64,000 nucleotides of DNA, taken from Pseudomonas saponiphila. GTDB taxonomy: Bacteria; Pseudomonadota; Gammaproteobacteria; Pseudomonadales; Pseudomonadaceae. Shown piece after piece: positions 46,464 through 54,977 of the stretch (position 1 is its first letter; each line of letters opens with the position of its first letter). The notes beneath the pieces are model-generated. The model was not told the origin of the DNA. It did not search any database and saw nothing but the letters and a program-made list of their open reading frames with translations. Made by a program: the position numbers and the translations under genes. The DNA lies in the NCBI RefSeq assembly GCF_900105185.1, contig NZ_FNTJ01000002.1, positions 1,240,001-1,304,000 of the forward strand. Reading direction: 5' to 3'.

Positions 46464-46988
46464 GTGAGGTTCTCAAGGATGGATCACGAACCATTGCCTA
46501 GTACTTGGGTTATTGAGGAAGCGCGAACGTTTATCAGAGCTGCTCAGATCCTGGAGCAAAGGGCTATTGATGACCACGATCTGAATCTGTTCTGGCCAGC
46601 TGTGATGAATTCGGCGCTTGCTTGTGAGCTGCTCCTGAAATCGTGCTTGGTGGAGGCTGATCCCTGCTATCCGAGGACTGAACATGACCCTGAGGGGCAT
46701 TTGCGGTTGGGTGTGAGGATACCTGGGAATGGTCACGGCTTGATCGATCTGTACCACGCCATTTCGCCCAAACTAGCCAATCAACTACGCGAAATTTCAG
46801 AGCGTCTGGCACCGGACTTCCCCCTGGAAAAATGGATCAGGGCATCCTCGAAGTTATTCGTTGGAACTCGATATCCGTACGAAGCTAACTCCGTCCAAAG
46901 TGTAGATCTGGAGGTGCTGAAGCTTGCTCCGCACCTGGATCGGGTGTTGGAGGAAATGACGCGATGGGCCCATGACCAGGGCCTATGA
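46464..46988 (+). CDS. Hypothetical protein, possibly HEPN-like
   Basis: This 174-residue protein is not firmly recognised. The segment LNLFWPAVMNSALACELLLKSCLVE resembles the first helices of HEPN-domain proteins, and a later acidic helical part follows. A canonical RxxxxH RNase motif is not evident. Start choice is uncertain: GTG 46464 gives the full frame and ATG 46479 begins MDHEPLPSTW. It lies after the iterons and ends 6 bp inside the convergent neighbour. Confidence 0.6.
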   Translation: MRFSRMDHEPLPSTWVIEEARTFIRAAQILEQRAIDDHDLNLFWPAVMNSALACELLLKSCLVEADPCYPRTEHDPEGHLRLGVRIPGNGHGLIDLYHAISPKLANQLREISERLAPDFPLEKWIRASSKLFVGTRYPYEANSVQSVDLEVLKLAPHLDRVLEEMTRWAHDQGL

Positions 46989-47459
46989 GAGGGCATAAAA
47001 AGCGCGAGAGTGCTCGGCTTTGAGGGCATGCCTAACGGCAGAAGCTGTTTCATCGCTACCAGACGCCCAGGAATCCATCAGCGCAGAGACTCGGTCGAGC
47101 CGGTCCTGTATCAATCGGACGTGTTCTTGGTCTCTGTAGGCAGCTTTCAATGCCACGTCGCGGTCTTGGTCAGAAATGGCAAGAATGTCCCTCAGGCTTT
47201 CGATTTCTTGATTGTGCCGCTTTGTAATTTCAGAAACATGGTCGAGGTGCCGGTGCTCGATGTCTTTGAGTTCGTCGCTGTGTTTCTGGAGCAGAGCTTT
47301 CTGCCGCTCGACACTGGCATCAAGGATGGCTTTGATTCGTGCTCTAGATTTTTTGCTTTCCAAGAGCAACACTGCCAAGACACCAATCACGATCACTGAT
47401 GTGCCGATCACGAAGAGCAAGCTGCTGCTGATCCAGGTAGGGTCGATGTTTATTCTCAA
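46983..47459 (-). CDS. Membrane-anchored coiled-coil protein, third gene of recombinase cassette
   Basis: This 158-residue protein has one N-terminal transmembrane segment (SSLLFVIGTSVIVIGVLAVLLL) and then a long charged coiled coil (residues 35-120). I do not recognise a family. Its ATG overlaps the recombinase stop by 4 bases, so it belongs to a three-gene minus-strand operon. Confidence 0.65.
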   Translation of the reverse strand: MRINIDPTWISSSLLFVIGTSVIVIGVLAVLLLESKKSRARIKAILDASVERQKALLQKHSDELKDIEHRHLDHVSEITKRHNQEIESLRDILAISDQDRDVALKAAYRDQEHVRLIQDRLDRVSALMDSWASGSDETASAVRHALKAEHSRAFYALS

Positions 47460-48382
47460 CGCAGATAGACCTCTGTAATTTCTGGCCGGAAGTGGCCCAT
47501 TTCCTGTGAAACCACCGCCAGAGCCTGTTTTCGCGTTAAGTGGCGTTGCAATGTCGCCATGCGCTCCTGGGCGTAGGTATGCCGCAGTCCATGTGCGCCG
47601 TTCGACCAGCCGAGCGCTCCTTTGGAAGCTGCACTAACACTTTTGCTCCACGGCTGACCGCCGCCAATCCCGTAAAACTGTTGGTAGTTGATTCCTCGAT
47701 CTTTAACGATTCGTGGCTCTGCCAACCGTGTTCTTTCCAGCCGTTGGGCTAGGGGAATCGGAATACGTACTTCGCGGATTAGCCCACCCTTGCCGTGGAC
47801 GGTGTAGCTGATAGTCATCTCGCGAATTCCTGAAAACTTCATTCCGTGCGCCGGACGTTGATCCGGCACGCGTTGGTGCGTTCTGCGAAGGCCGAGTAAC
47901 TCATGAGCACGAAGGCCGGCGGCGTGCGCAATCTCTGTCGCCAGTGCGTTATGCGGAGCTTGGCGAGCTGCAATCAATGTCATTTGCTCGCGGTTGTATG
48001 CTCTTGCCTGATCAGCAAGCCTGCGACCCAAAGTGGGATGGTTTGTCGTTCCCATGCGACTTGTCGCGGTGCTCCTGATTACCTCCAGGGTTTGTCCTGG
48101 CGGTAGCTGATGAGTGACATGCTGCATCATGGCTTGGAGGGCTTGGCGCTCCATGTCCAAGGTTTTCTGGCCAACGAACGTTGCACGTTGCTGGAGGTAT
48201 TCAAGAGCACGGGCAGGTGTCACTTCACGGAGGCTGCCTAGTCGATGCTCTTGAAGGTAAGTGGTAATGCGCACCAAACATTGCTCATAGTTGCGAACGG
48301 TGCCGACTGAGCGGATGTGGGTGCCTTGGAGGCTTTTCATCACGGACGCGGCTTGTTTCGCAGGCTTGGCAAACTTAGCCAC
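47456..48382 (-). CDS. Second tyrosine recombinase (Integrase_1-like)
   Basis: This 308-residue recombinase has an N-terminal SAM-like domain (GTVRNYEQCLVRITTYLQEH) and a catalytic domain. Arg is in HAAGLRAHELLGLRR, His-x-x-Arg in GAHGLRHTYAQER, and the terminal MGHFRPEITEVYLR ends with the nucleophile Tyr two residues from the C-terminus. It differs in family from the P4-type integrase at the island end. It overlaps its upstream partner by 8 bases and its downstream partner by 4. Confidence 0.85.
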   Translation of the reverse strand: MAKFAKPAKQAASVMKSLQGTHIRSVGTVRNYEQCLVRITTYLQEHRLGSLREVTPARALEYLQQRATFVGQKTLDMERQALQAMMQHVTHQLPPGQTLEVIRSTATSRMGTTNHPTLGRRLADQARAYNREQMTLIAARQAPHNALATEIAHAAGLRAHELLGLRRTHQRVPDQRPAHGMKFSGIREMTISYTVHGKGGLIREVRIPIPLAQRLERTRLAEPRIVKDRGINYQQFYGIGGGQPWSKSVSAASKGALGWSNGAHGLRHTYAQERMATLQRHLTRKQALAVVSQEMGHFRPEITEVYLR

Positions 48383-48617
48383 TCAGGCGATTCCGATGTA
48401 GCCATCGGTGCACTGTTGAGCGTTGGATCTTGATGCCTTTCTCTGCTATCCAGCGTTGCAGTTCGCTGCCATTGCAACCTGCTGAATCAAGCTGCAACAG
48501 CTCGCACTTGTAGTTATCCAGCAATGAGCGACGTTGGGCATAGGTTCGGGGTTTTCTCCGAATCCTAGATTCGGCCTTGAGGCGTGCAGTAATGCTATGC
48601 GCATCGAATTCGCTCAT
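48375..48617 (-). CDS. Small HTH-like protein, first gene of recombinase cassette
   Basis: This 80-residue basic protein ends with LQRWIAEKGIKIQRSTVHRWLHRNRL, which looks like a helix-turn-helix recognition segment. The N-terminal half is also basic (LKAESRIRRKPRTYAQRRSLL). It is coupled to the recombinase by an 8-base overlap, so it may be an accessory DNA-binding factor. No family name is claimed. Confidence 0.65.
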   Translation of the reverse strand: MSEFDAHSITARLKAESRIRRKPRTYAQRRSLLDNYKCELLQLDSAGCNGSELQRWIAEKGIKIQRSTVHRWLHRNRLSG

Positions 48618-49099
48618 GGGATTCTCTCTATCAGATGTAAGAACTCCTGACCGTTACCGATTCAGCGACACACCATCCGTAGATGGTTCGTTGTGTGCCT
48701 GTTCGCCCCCCTTTGCATCAGATGCAGGCGGGGACTGTTCACGCCTACTCGGAGTCTCCGAGTGAGTTCCTGAATGTCCGCTCAGGTTCGGTTGCCATTG
48801 GGTCTGGCTGACCATGCTGGGTTGTCTTCTCTCCTTAAGTGATTGGTCGTTGATGGTCCCGACACATAGTCGGCGTTAGGGAGGGCACACGCGCGATGAC
48901 GCAGGTGTGGCCGATGGGCTACTGCCCGCGATGACGCAGGCCGAGCCCCCTGCCACTGTCCCAACCCATGAATCACACGGGTAACGAGACTGCCGGGCAG
49001 TGCGGTTTGGTTCCTGATCAGCTTACGAAAATGGGGATGGGCAGACAACGCAATGTCGCTGCGTTGTATTTGTTGCGTCAAATCGGAATGGTCGAGTGT
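48618..49099. other. Non-coding region with palindromes and direct repeats
   Basis: No convincing gene is seen. The region has the palindromes TGCATC-A-GATGCA (48714-48726) and ACTCGGAG-T-CTCCGAGT (48747-48763). It also has the 14-bp direct repeat CGCGATGACGCAGG (48892-48905 and 48927-48940). It lies upstream of the recombinase cassette and could hold its promoter, recombination site or an origin of transfer. Confidence 0.6.
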
Positions 49100-49142
49100 G
49101 CCCGCTATGTAGAGCGCCATCTAGGCGCGTTACATAGCGGGC
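49100..49142. repeat. 43-bp near-perfect palindrome
   Basis: Arms GCCCGCTATGTA (49100-49111) and TACATAGCGGGC (49131-49142) pair perfectly. Inside, GCGCC and GGCGC pair around an ATCTA loop, with a 2x2 GA/GT interruption. Such a structure suits a relaxase/oriT hairpin, a recombinase site or a terminator. There is no T-run. Confidence 0.8.
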
Positions 49143-49476
49143 GCATAGGTGCTGAAAAGTGAGACGGTAGTAACTGTATCGAGTTGAGTGGAGACGCAAG
49201 AAGGGTGGCGATAGGCTGGAAGTCGTTCAGCTTAACTTGCGGAGAAATGTGTGCGGATTTCGGAGCACCGTGACCGGCCGTTTCGGTTGATCGTGACCGG
49301 TCATTTCGCTAACGCGTGACCGCTCATTTCGGTAGCAACGTGACCGATTTTCCGCCTGTTCCGAAACAGGTGGTCACGGCTTACCGAAATCGCCGGTCAC
49401 GACTTAGCGAAAGCCTTCCCCTTCGTTGCGCATGACCTGATGCGCCGCCATCCTCGACCGATTTCGGGAGAGGAAG

Positions 49477-51162
49477 ATGGCGGCGCCGCGAGTAGCCATG
49501 CGAAACATCAAAGAATGTCTGCGCCTCAAGTTTGAGGCCGGCTTGTCCCACGAGAAGATTGCCCGTGCCTTGCAGCTGTCCAAGGGCGTGGTTAGCAAGT
49601 ACATCGCGGCGGCGCGGGTGGCCGGGCTGGACTGGCCGGCGCTGGTGGCCATGGACGAGGCCGCGCTGGCGGCCGCCTTGTTTGCACCGACGTCGACGAA
49701 CAAGCCGCGCGGTGAGCGAGTGCTGCCCGATGTGCTGAGCATCCACCGCGAGTTGCGACGCAAGGGCGTGACCTTGCAGCTGCTGTGGGAGGAATATCTC
49801 GCCGCGCATGCGGGCCAGCCGACCTACCGCTACACCCAGTTCGTCGAGCACTACCGGCGCTACGCCCAGACGCTCAAACGTTCGATGCGTCAGCTGCACC
49901 GTGCGGGCGAGAAGCTATTCATCGACTATGCCGGGCCGACGCTGCCGGTGGTCGACCCGGCCACCGGCGAAGTGCGCCGGGCGCACATCTTCGTCGCCGC
50001 CCTGGGCGCCTCGAATTACACCTATGCCTGCGCGACGCCAGGCGAAACCCAGGTGGACTGGCTGACCTCGCTGGGCCAGGCTCTGACCTACTTTGGCGGC
50101 GTGCCGGAAATGGTTGTGCCGGACAATCCGCGCGCCCTGGTCGCCCAGCCGGATCGCTACGAGCCGGGCCTGAACCGGGCCACGCTGGAGTGCGCGCGTC
50201 ATTACCAGACGGTGATCCTGCCGGCACGGCCACGCAAGCCTCAGGACAAGGCCAAGGCCGAGGTGGCGGTGCAGGTGGTCGAGCGCTGGATCATGGCGCG
50301 GCTGCGCCATCGGCAGTTCTTCAGCCTGCATGCGCTTAACCAGGCCATCGCCGAGCTGCTGGAGGATCTGAATCGGCGCCCGTTCAAGCGGCTCGATGGC
50401 TGCCGGCGCGACTGGTTCGAGCGCCTGGATCGCCCGGCCTTGCGAGCGCTGCCGGTGCATCCCTACGAGGTCGCCACCTTCAAGCGCTGCAAGGTCAGCA
50501 TCGACTACCACATCGAGGTCAATGGCAGCTTCTACAGCGTGCCCTCCGCCCTGGCCCGGCAGAACGTGGACGTGCGACTGACGGCACACACCCTGGAAGT
50601 GCTGCATGGCAACCGGCGGGTGGCCAGCCACCTGCTGCTGGGGCGACGCGGCGCTTACAGTACCCAGCGCGAGCACATGCCCGCGGCGCACCAGGCGCAT
50701 CGCGAATGGACGCCACAACGCCTGCTCGACTGGGGCGCGCGGATCGGCCCCTACACGCGCCAACTGATCGATCACCAACTGACCCACAAGCCGCACCCGG
50801 AGATGGGCTACCGCGCCTGCCTCGGCCTGCTCTCGCTGGCCCGGCGCTATGGCAATGCACGCCTGGAAGCCGCTGCCGAACGTGCCGTACACCTGCGCGC
50901 CTTCACCGGGCGCAGCGTGCGCAACCTGCTCCAGCAAGGCCTGGATCAACAGCCGCTGCCCCAGCGTGCCGCCGAAACGACCTTACCCGGCGACCACGAG
51001 AACGTCCGTGGCGCCGACTACTACCAACCCCCGCAACAGGAGCTGTTCGATGATGCCGCAACACACCCTGAATCAACTGCACCAGCTACGCCTGGACGGC
51101 ATGGCCCGCGCCCTGGAAGAGCAATGGACGCTGCCGGCCAGCCACAGCCTGAGCTTCGATGA
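49477..51162 (+). CDS. istA: IstA transposase (copy 2)
   Basis: This 561-residue DDE transposase is identical in translation to the copy on the minus strand at 43649-45334. It has the helix-turn-helix and acidic catalytic residues described there. Identity indicates recent duplication or gene conversion. Confidence 0.93.
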   Translation: MAAPRVAMRNIKECLRLKFEAGLSHEKIARALQLSKGVVSKYIAAARVAGLDWPALVAMDEAALAAALFAPTSTNKPRGERVLPDVLSIHRELRRKGVTLQLLWEEYLAAHAGQPTYRYTQFVEHYRRYAQTLKRSMRQLHRAGEKLFIDYAGPTLPVVDPATGEVRRAHIFVAALGASNYTYACATPGETQVDWLTSLGQALTYFGGVPEMVVPDNPRALVAQPDRYEPGLNRATLECARHYQTVILPARPRKPQDKAKAEVAVQVVERWIMARLRHRQFFSLHALNQAIAELLEDLNRRPFKRLDGCRRDWFERLDRPALRALPVHPYEVATFKRCKVSIDYHIEVNGSFYSVPSALARQNVDVRLTAHTLEVLHGNRRVASHLLLGRRGAYSTQREHMPAAHQAHREWTPQRLLDWGARIGPYTRQLIDHQLTHKPHPEMGYRACLGLLSLARRYGNARLEAAAERAVHLRAFTGRSVRNLLQQGLDQQPLPQRAAETTLPGDHENVRGADYYQPPQQELFDDAATHPESTAPATPGRHGPRPGRAMDAAGQPQPELR

Positions 51163-51799
51163 ACGCCTCGGCCTACTGCTCGACCGCGAACTGGCCTGGC
51201 GTGACAACCAGCGCCTGGTACGGCTGCGCAAGAAGGCCAAGCTCAAGTACGCCAACGCCTGCCTGGAAGATCTCGACCGCCGCACCGGACGCGCCCTGGA
51301 CGAGCGTCTGATCGCCACCCTGGCCAGTGGCGACTGGATCCGCCAGCAGCACAACCTGCTGCTGACCGGCCCGACCGGTGCCGGCAAAACCTGGCTGGCC
51401 TGCGCCCTGGGCAACCAGGCCTGCCGCCAGGGCTATAGCACCCTGTACCTGCGCACCCCGCGCCTGCTGGAACAACTGCGCATCGCTCATGGCGACGGCA
51501 GCTTCGGCCGTACCCTGCAACAGCTGGCAAAGGTCGACGTCCTGGTGCTGGACGACTGGGCGCTAGCCCCGCTGGAGGAAGGAGCCCGGCATGACCTGCT
51601 GGAGGTGATCGACGACCGCGCTGGCAGCCGCTCCACCATCCTGACGAGCCAACTGCCCATCGAGCACTGGCACGGCTGGATCAACGACCCGACCCTGGCC
51701 GATGCCATCCTCGACCGCCTGGTGCACAACGCCTACCGACTGACGATGAAAGGCGAGTCGCTGCGCCGAAAAAAAGCCGAGGAACAAGCCGCATCGTGA
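51050..51799 (+). CDS. istB: IstB-like transposition ATPase (copy 2)
   Basis: This 249-residue AAA+ helper is identical to the copy at 43012-43761. Walker A is [15 protein letters not shown] and the start ATG 51050 lies inside istA. Confidence 0.93.
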   Translation: MMPQHTLNQLHQLRLDGMARALEEQWTLPASHSLSFDERLGLLLDRELAWRDNQRLVRLRKKAKLKYANACLEDLDRRTGRALDERLIATLASGDWIRQQHNLLLTGPTGAGKTWLACALGNQACRQGYSTLYLRTPRLLEQLRIAHGDGSFGRTLQQLAKVDVLVLDDWALAPLEEGARHDLLEVIDDRAGSRSTILTSQLPIEHWHGWINDPTLADAILDRLVHNAYRLTMKGESLRRKKAEEQAAS

Positions 51800-51901
51800 C
51801 CGATGCGATTACAATCCAGAACCCGCGCAACCGGGGTGGAAGCACCGGTCACGTATTAGCGAAACGCTCGGTCACGTTCACCGAAATCCGCAAATGTGAG
51901 C

Positions 51902-52219
51902 ATGAAACTGAGGGATTTTCTGGATTCAACGCACCTGCGGATGCCTTTTGCCACTAAGTGGGTAGGCCGGACGGGCATTGTCCTTGGGCCAATCCTTGGC
52001 CTGCTGCACCTGCTCGCTGCAGCAGTTATGCGGCCATATGGTCAGCATGTGGTGGAGCAGTACGATGCCGTTCAAAGCATGGGCAATTTGTTAGCTGCAC
52101 CTGCAACCCAGTATTTCATCCTGTTCGGTTTTTCACTGTGTCTGCTCTGGTTTGGTTTGTGGGCTGCCAGGATTGGTTTGGCCATTCGTAGCTGGATAAT
52201 TCGGCGGCGGGCAGTGTAA
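51902..52219 (+). CDS. Small membrane protein upstream of a TraG/VirB6-like protein
   Basis: This protein of about 105 residues (from ATG 51902, MKLRDFLDSTHLRMPF) has two transmembrane segments (TGIVLGPILGLLHLLAAAV and QYFILFGFSLCLLWFGLWAARIGLAI). The IS21 copy separates it from a GGAGA at 49241-49245. Without the element that sequence would lie 9 bases before the ATG. A GTG at 51896 is an alternative start. It shares one base with the next gene (TAATG), so the two form a unit. Expression is probably impaired or driven by the IS end. Confidence 0.65.
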   Translation: MKLRDFLDSTHLRMPFATKWVGRTGIVLGPILGLLHLLAAAVMRPYGQHVVEQYDAVQSMGNLLAAPATQYFILFGFSLCLLWFGLWAARIGLAIRSWIIRRRAV

Positions 52220-54078
52220 TGGGTGTCGCGTCGGCTGAGGATTTTGCCGGGTTCAACTGGGTATTCGGTCTATGGGAAAACGTCGCGTTGACGATCATGA
52301 CCGCTACCGAACCACTGTTCGTTGCGCTCAATGAGACGACTACTGAACTGATAGTGGTCGTGGGGTTTGGCTGGCTACTGCTGGTTATCCTGCGTTTAGG
52401 TGAAGGTGCAGGCCGTACGTTTTTTGCCGGTATCCTAATTTTCCTGCTTTTGGCGTACGGGATGAGACCGGCTACCGTGACGCTTCCTAGTGGTGCGTCA
52501 GTGCGGATGGTCGAGGTCCAAGCGGTTCCGCTTAAAATTGTCATGGCGATACACGTGATGTACCGGCAGGCATTTGACCAGGTTTTGAGCGACCAGACTG
52601 TGGCCGGCACAATCGTCCCTGCGCAGGCGGCAATCGACAATATGGTTGGGCGCTCAGCGGATGTGTTTGCGGGTAGCGATCTCGCCCGGCTGATCAGGGA
52701 TTACAACGCCAGTTGTGCCCCAGCACCAGCTGAGCTGGCAGGGCCTGAGCATGCAGCCAAAGTGGAGGCGTTGCATGCCATTGGCCTATTGGGCGGCGGC
52801 GGGCTTGGTATTCCGGATAAAGAAGTTGGCCTCATTGCGCAGGCGCGTACCGGCCTTGGAGGTGCATGGACATACGTTTTTGGCTCCGCTGAAGAAAATG
52901 GCGGTTGGGGAGCCTACTTGCTGGGAGGAGGAGCTGCTCGTACAGGCTTGGAGCATGTGCTCGATCAGAGAGCTATCCAATCACGCCGAGAAGCGGGTAC
53001 ACGAGCTTTAGAATCGGCAGGCCCCTTCATGGGGAGCAGCTATGCGTTGCCAACTCAGGCACATTGGGCTGCAAGGCTTGCAGGTCAAGATGATGCGACG
53101 CCGTCCTATTTGCCAATCAGCAAAATGCCTAATCAGAAATCGACAATCGTCGGGGATGATCAGGGAATCATGTTTCGGCCATCCAGCTGTGTAGAGGCGT
53201 ACCAGATCGCGCAGATGGGAGCAGAGCAGGCCTACCAAGCGCTGCGCGACTCAGGTCAGGTCATTGCGGGTGGGCAGCGAGTCAGCGCAGAGGTCGGAGC
53301 GGTCAGTACCGCCGTGGCGTGGCAACGATTCATGGCTCGTTCTCTAGAGAGAACGACGGGCATGTCGGCTGGGGGCACCGAGGTCGCCGGTGGAATCTTG
53401 GCCGCTGCGCAGATGTTCAAAAACTTCAGTAGCTGGCTGGATCTGCAAACGCTGTTGCCGGGATATGTCATCATATCGGCTTGGTTGTTCTGGATTGTCT
53501 TGATCCTTGCCCCGCTTTTCCTGCTGCTCGCGCCGCTGCGGGGCGCTACGATACTCGTTAATTGGCTATCTCTGCTCCTTCTTCCGGTCATCGCGGTTAT
53601 GACAGCCCAGATGATCACCGTCGCGATCTCACAAACTATGGCTGCTGTAGCCGTAGCGCAGGCGGGAGCTGCAAGTGGATGGACTGGAGTAGGGGCTGAT
53701 TACGATGGTCTTCGTGGATTGATGTCAGCCGTAGCTGCCGTATCGCTTGGCCTTTCCACTTGGATCACTTCGAGTATGCTAGGTGTTTCGCTGGGAGGCC
53801 TAGCGGGCAGCCTTTCAGGCGCCGTGGCTACAGCTAGCGATGCGGGTCGCTTCGCTATGAAAGCGGTTGGCGTCGCCATGTTGGGGGCTAGACTGGTCGG
53901 GATAGGTGCTGCGGCTTCATCACGAGGTGGGGGTGGTTCGAGTCCTCAGAACGGTGCTGGAGTGTCTCCATCGGTCCCACGGCCTCCCAATCCGGTGGGG
54001 CCTAGCTCAATTCCACCACCTCGGCCAAGTAGTCAAGGTGCGGGGCGGTCGCTAAACCCCCCGAAACCTAACAAGTAG
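52219..54078 (+). CDS. Large membrane protein, VirB6/TraG-N-like (conjugation remnant)
   Basis: This 619-residue protein has N-terminal membrane segments (ELIVVVGFGWLLLVILRL, FFAGILIFLLLAYGM), a soluble central domain of about 290 residues, and several C-terminal membrane segments (YVIISAWLFWIVLILAPLFLLL, LLLLPVIAVMTAQMITVAI). A Pro/Ser/Gly-rich tail ends the protein. The layout is like mating-pair membrane proteins of the VirB6/TraG N-terminal kind. I see no sequence motif that decides the family. No other secretion genes are nearby, so it may be an orphan or part of a small unknown system with its upstream partner. Confidence 0.6.
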   Translation: MGVASAEDFAGFNWVFGLWENVALTIMTATEPLFVALNETTTELIVVVGFGWLLLVILRLGEGAGRTFFAGILIFLLLAYGMRPATVTLPSGASVRMVEVQAVPLKIVMAIHVMYRQAFDQVLSDQTVAGTIVPAQAAIDNMVGRSADVFAGSDLARLIRDYNASCAPAPAELAGPEHAAKVEALHAIGLLGGGGLGIPDKEVGLIAQARTGLGGAWTYVFGSAEENGGWGAYLLGGGAARTGLEHVLDQRAIQSRREAGTRALESAGPFMGSSYALPTQAHWAARLAGQDDATPSYLPISKMPNQKSTIVGDDQGIMFRPSSCVEAYQIAQMGAEQAYQALRDSGQVIAGGQRVSAEVGAVSTAVAWQRFMARSLERTTGMSAGGTEVAGGILAAAQMFKNFSSWLDLQTLLPGYVIISAWLFWIVLILAPLFLLLAPLRGATILVNWLSLLLLPVIAVMTAQMITVAISQTMAAVAVAQAGAASGWTGVGADYDGLRGLMSAVAAVSLGLSTWITSSMLGVSLGGLAGSLSGAVATASDAGRFAMKAVGVAMLGARLVGIGAAASSRGGGGSSPQNGAGVSPSVPRPPNPVGPSSIPPPRPSSQGAGRSLNPPKPNK

Positions 54079-54550
54079 AGTTTGGGCAGGAGGGGCGGCG
54101 TTGACCGCCCTGGTGCAGATGATGACGCCACGTTCAGTGGGGCGCGTCTGCACAAGCCCCCCATTTCGCAGGAGCTCTCGTGCTGCTGCATGTCTCCGAC
54201 AGAAATCTCAAGTTTCGTCCCGCCCCGGTATTAGGCTGCACCGCTTCACCATCGGCACGCCAGTGAGTCACATCTAGGCTGCCCGTCAATGATCCCCTCG
54301 AAACTTAGCGCTACCATCGACATGTATTCATGCCAACTAATGGCGCCACTGCCGCACCAGTGACATGCCGTTAGGATTCATCTTCATACCCTGTGACATC
54401 TTGTTATCTCCCTGGCGCACCTCGCGGCCTCTCAAGAAATCGTTACGGCATCCTCAAATCCCATTGGGGGAACTCAGCATTTTTTCTAGAGCGCAATGAC
54501 ACACCCTGAGATGGAGGTAACTTCAGCTTCAAATGAGGCTGGAGGTCGGT
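54079..54550. other. Gene-free stretch after the membrane protein
   Basis: No supported gene is seen in this 470-bp stretch. A hairpin GGGCGG-CGTTGA-CCGCCC (54093-54110) lies 15 bp after the stop and may end the transcript. The remainder has many stops in all frames and may be decayed DNA. Confidence 0.55.
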
Positions 54551-54721
54551 ATGAAGCAGTTTTGGGTCACAGTTGTGTGTGCTGGCTCCGGTTTTTGGCT
54601 AGGGGCTTACCGTTTGGTTCCCCTATGGTTGATCGTCGTTCTGGCGGTACTAGGCGCGGGGCTGTGGGGAGTGGTCGAGTGGATTGAGCGCCGAGAAGCG
54701 AATGGCGAGGGCAAACCATGA
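54551..54721 (+). CDS. Small membrane protein (56 residues)
   Basis: The frame starts MKQFWVTVVCAGSGFWLGAY, with GGAGGT 4 bases before ATG 54551. It has two hydrophobic stretches (the N-terminus and LVPLWLIVVLAVLGAGLWGVVEW) and a charged end. The stop overlaps the next ATG as ATGA. No family is recognised, but the ribosome-binding site and coupling support a real gene. Confidence 0.55.
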   Translation: MKQFWVTVVCAGSGFWLGAYRLVPLWLIVVLAVLGAGLWGVVEWIERREANGEGKP

Positions 54722-54939
54722 TGCGAGCCGATCTGCAGGAGCTTTTGGTGCTCTCTGTGATGTTCCCCACCTGGTCGTGGAGGCAGACGGCGGCGCGTCG
54801 GGTCATCGTGGCCACGGAGGGCTCCGTCATCCGCCTGTACTGGATGCCGGCGCTTTTATGTCTGGACGAATTACGCTGCCAACTGTTTGTGCAGCAGCTC
54901 AATGCTGTGGGCGTATGCCGTAGCTTTGGCGAGAGGTAA
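54718..54939 (+). CDS. Small hypothetical protein coupled to the preceding gene
   Basis: This 73-residue protein begins MMRADLQELLVLSVMF. It has no signal peptide that I can defend and contains two cysteines in LLCLDELRCQLF. The four-base overlap with the upstream gene suggests a two-gene unit. Function unknown. Confidence 0.5.
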   Translation: MMRADLQELLVLSVMFPTWSWRQTAARRVIVATEGSVIRLYWMPALLCLDELRCQLFVQQLNAVGVCRSFGER

Positions 54940-54977
54940 ATGGAACAATGGCACATTGTCATCAAGGAGCGTGCTGG

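Larger units (their letters stand above)
49252..51892 (+). mobile_element. IS21-family element, copy 2 (2641 bp, inverted relative to copy 1)
   Basis: The ends and length match copy 1. It is flanked by AATGTG at 49246-49251 and 51893-51898. It lies between the ribosome-binding site and start codon of the following gene. Confidence 0.93.

Noticed and set aside
48968..49162. A 64-codon plus-strand frame covering the 43-bp palindrome
   Set aside because: No ribosome-binding site, and the palindrome inside it better explains the sequence. Kept out of the gene list though not excluded.
42919..51892. Composite transposon formed by the two IS21 copies
   Set aside because: Each copy has its own, different target duplication, and the initiator gene continues across copy 1. 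The copies therefore inserted independently.
54079..54550. Possible gene fragments between the membrane protein and the small genes
   Set aside because: Short frames only, all with stops and no start signals; nothing matched a known family by eye.
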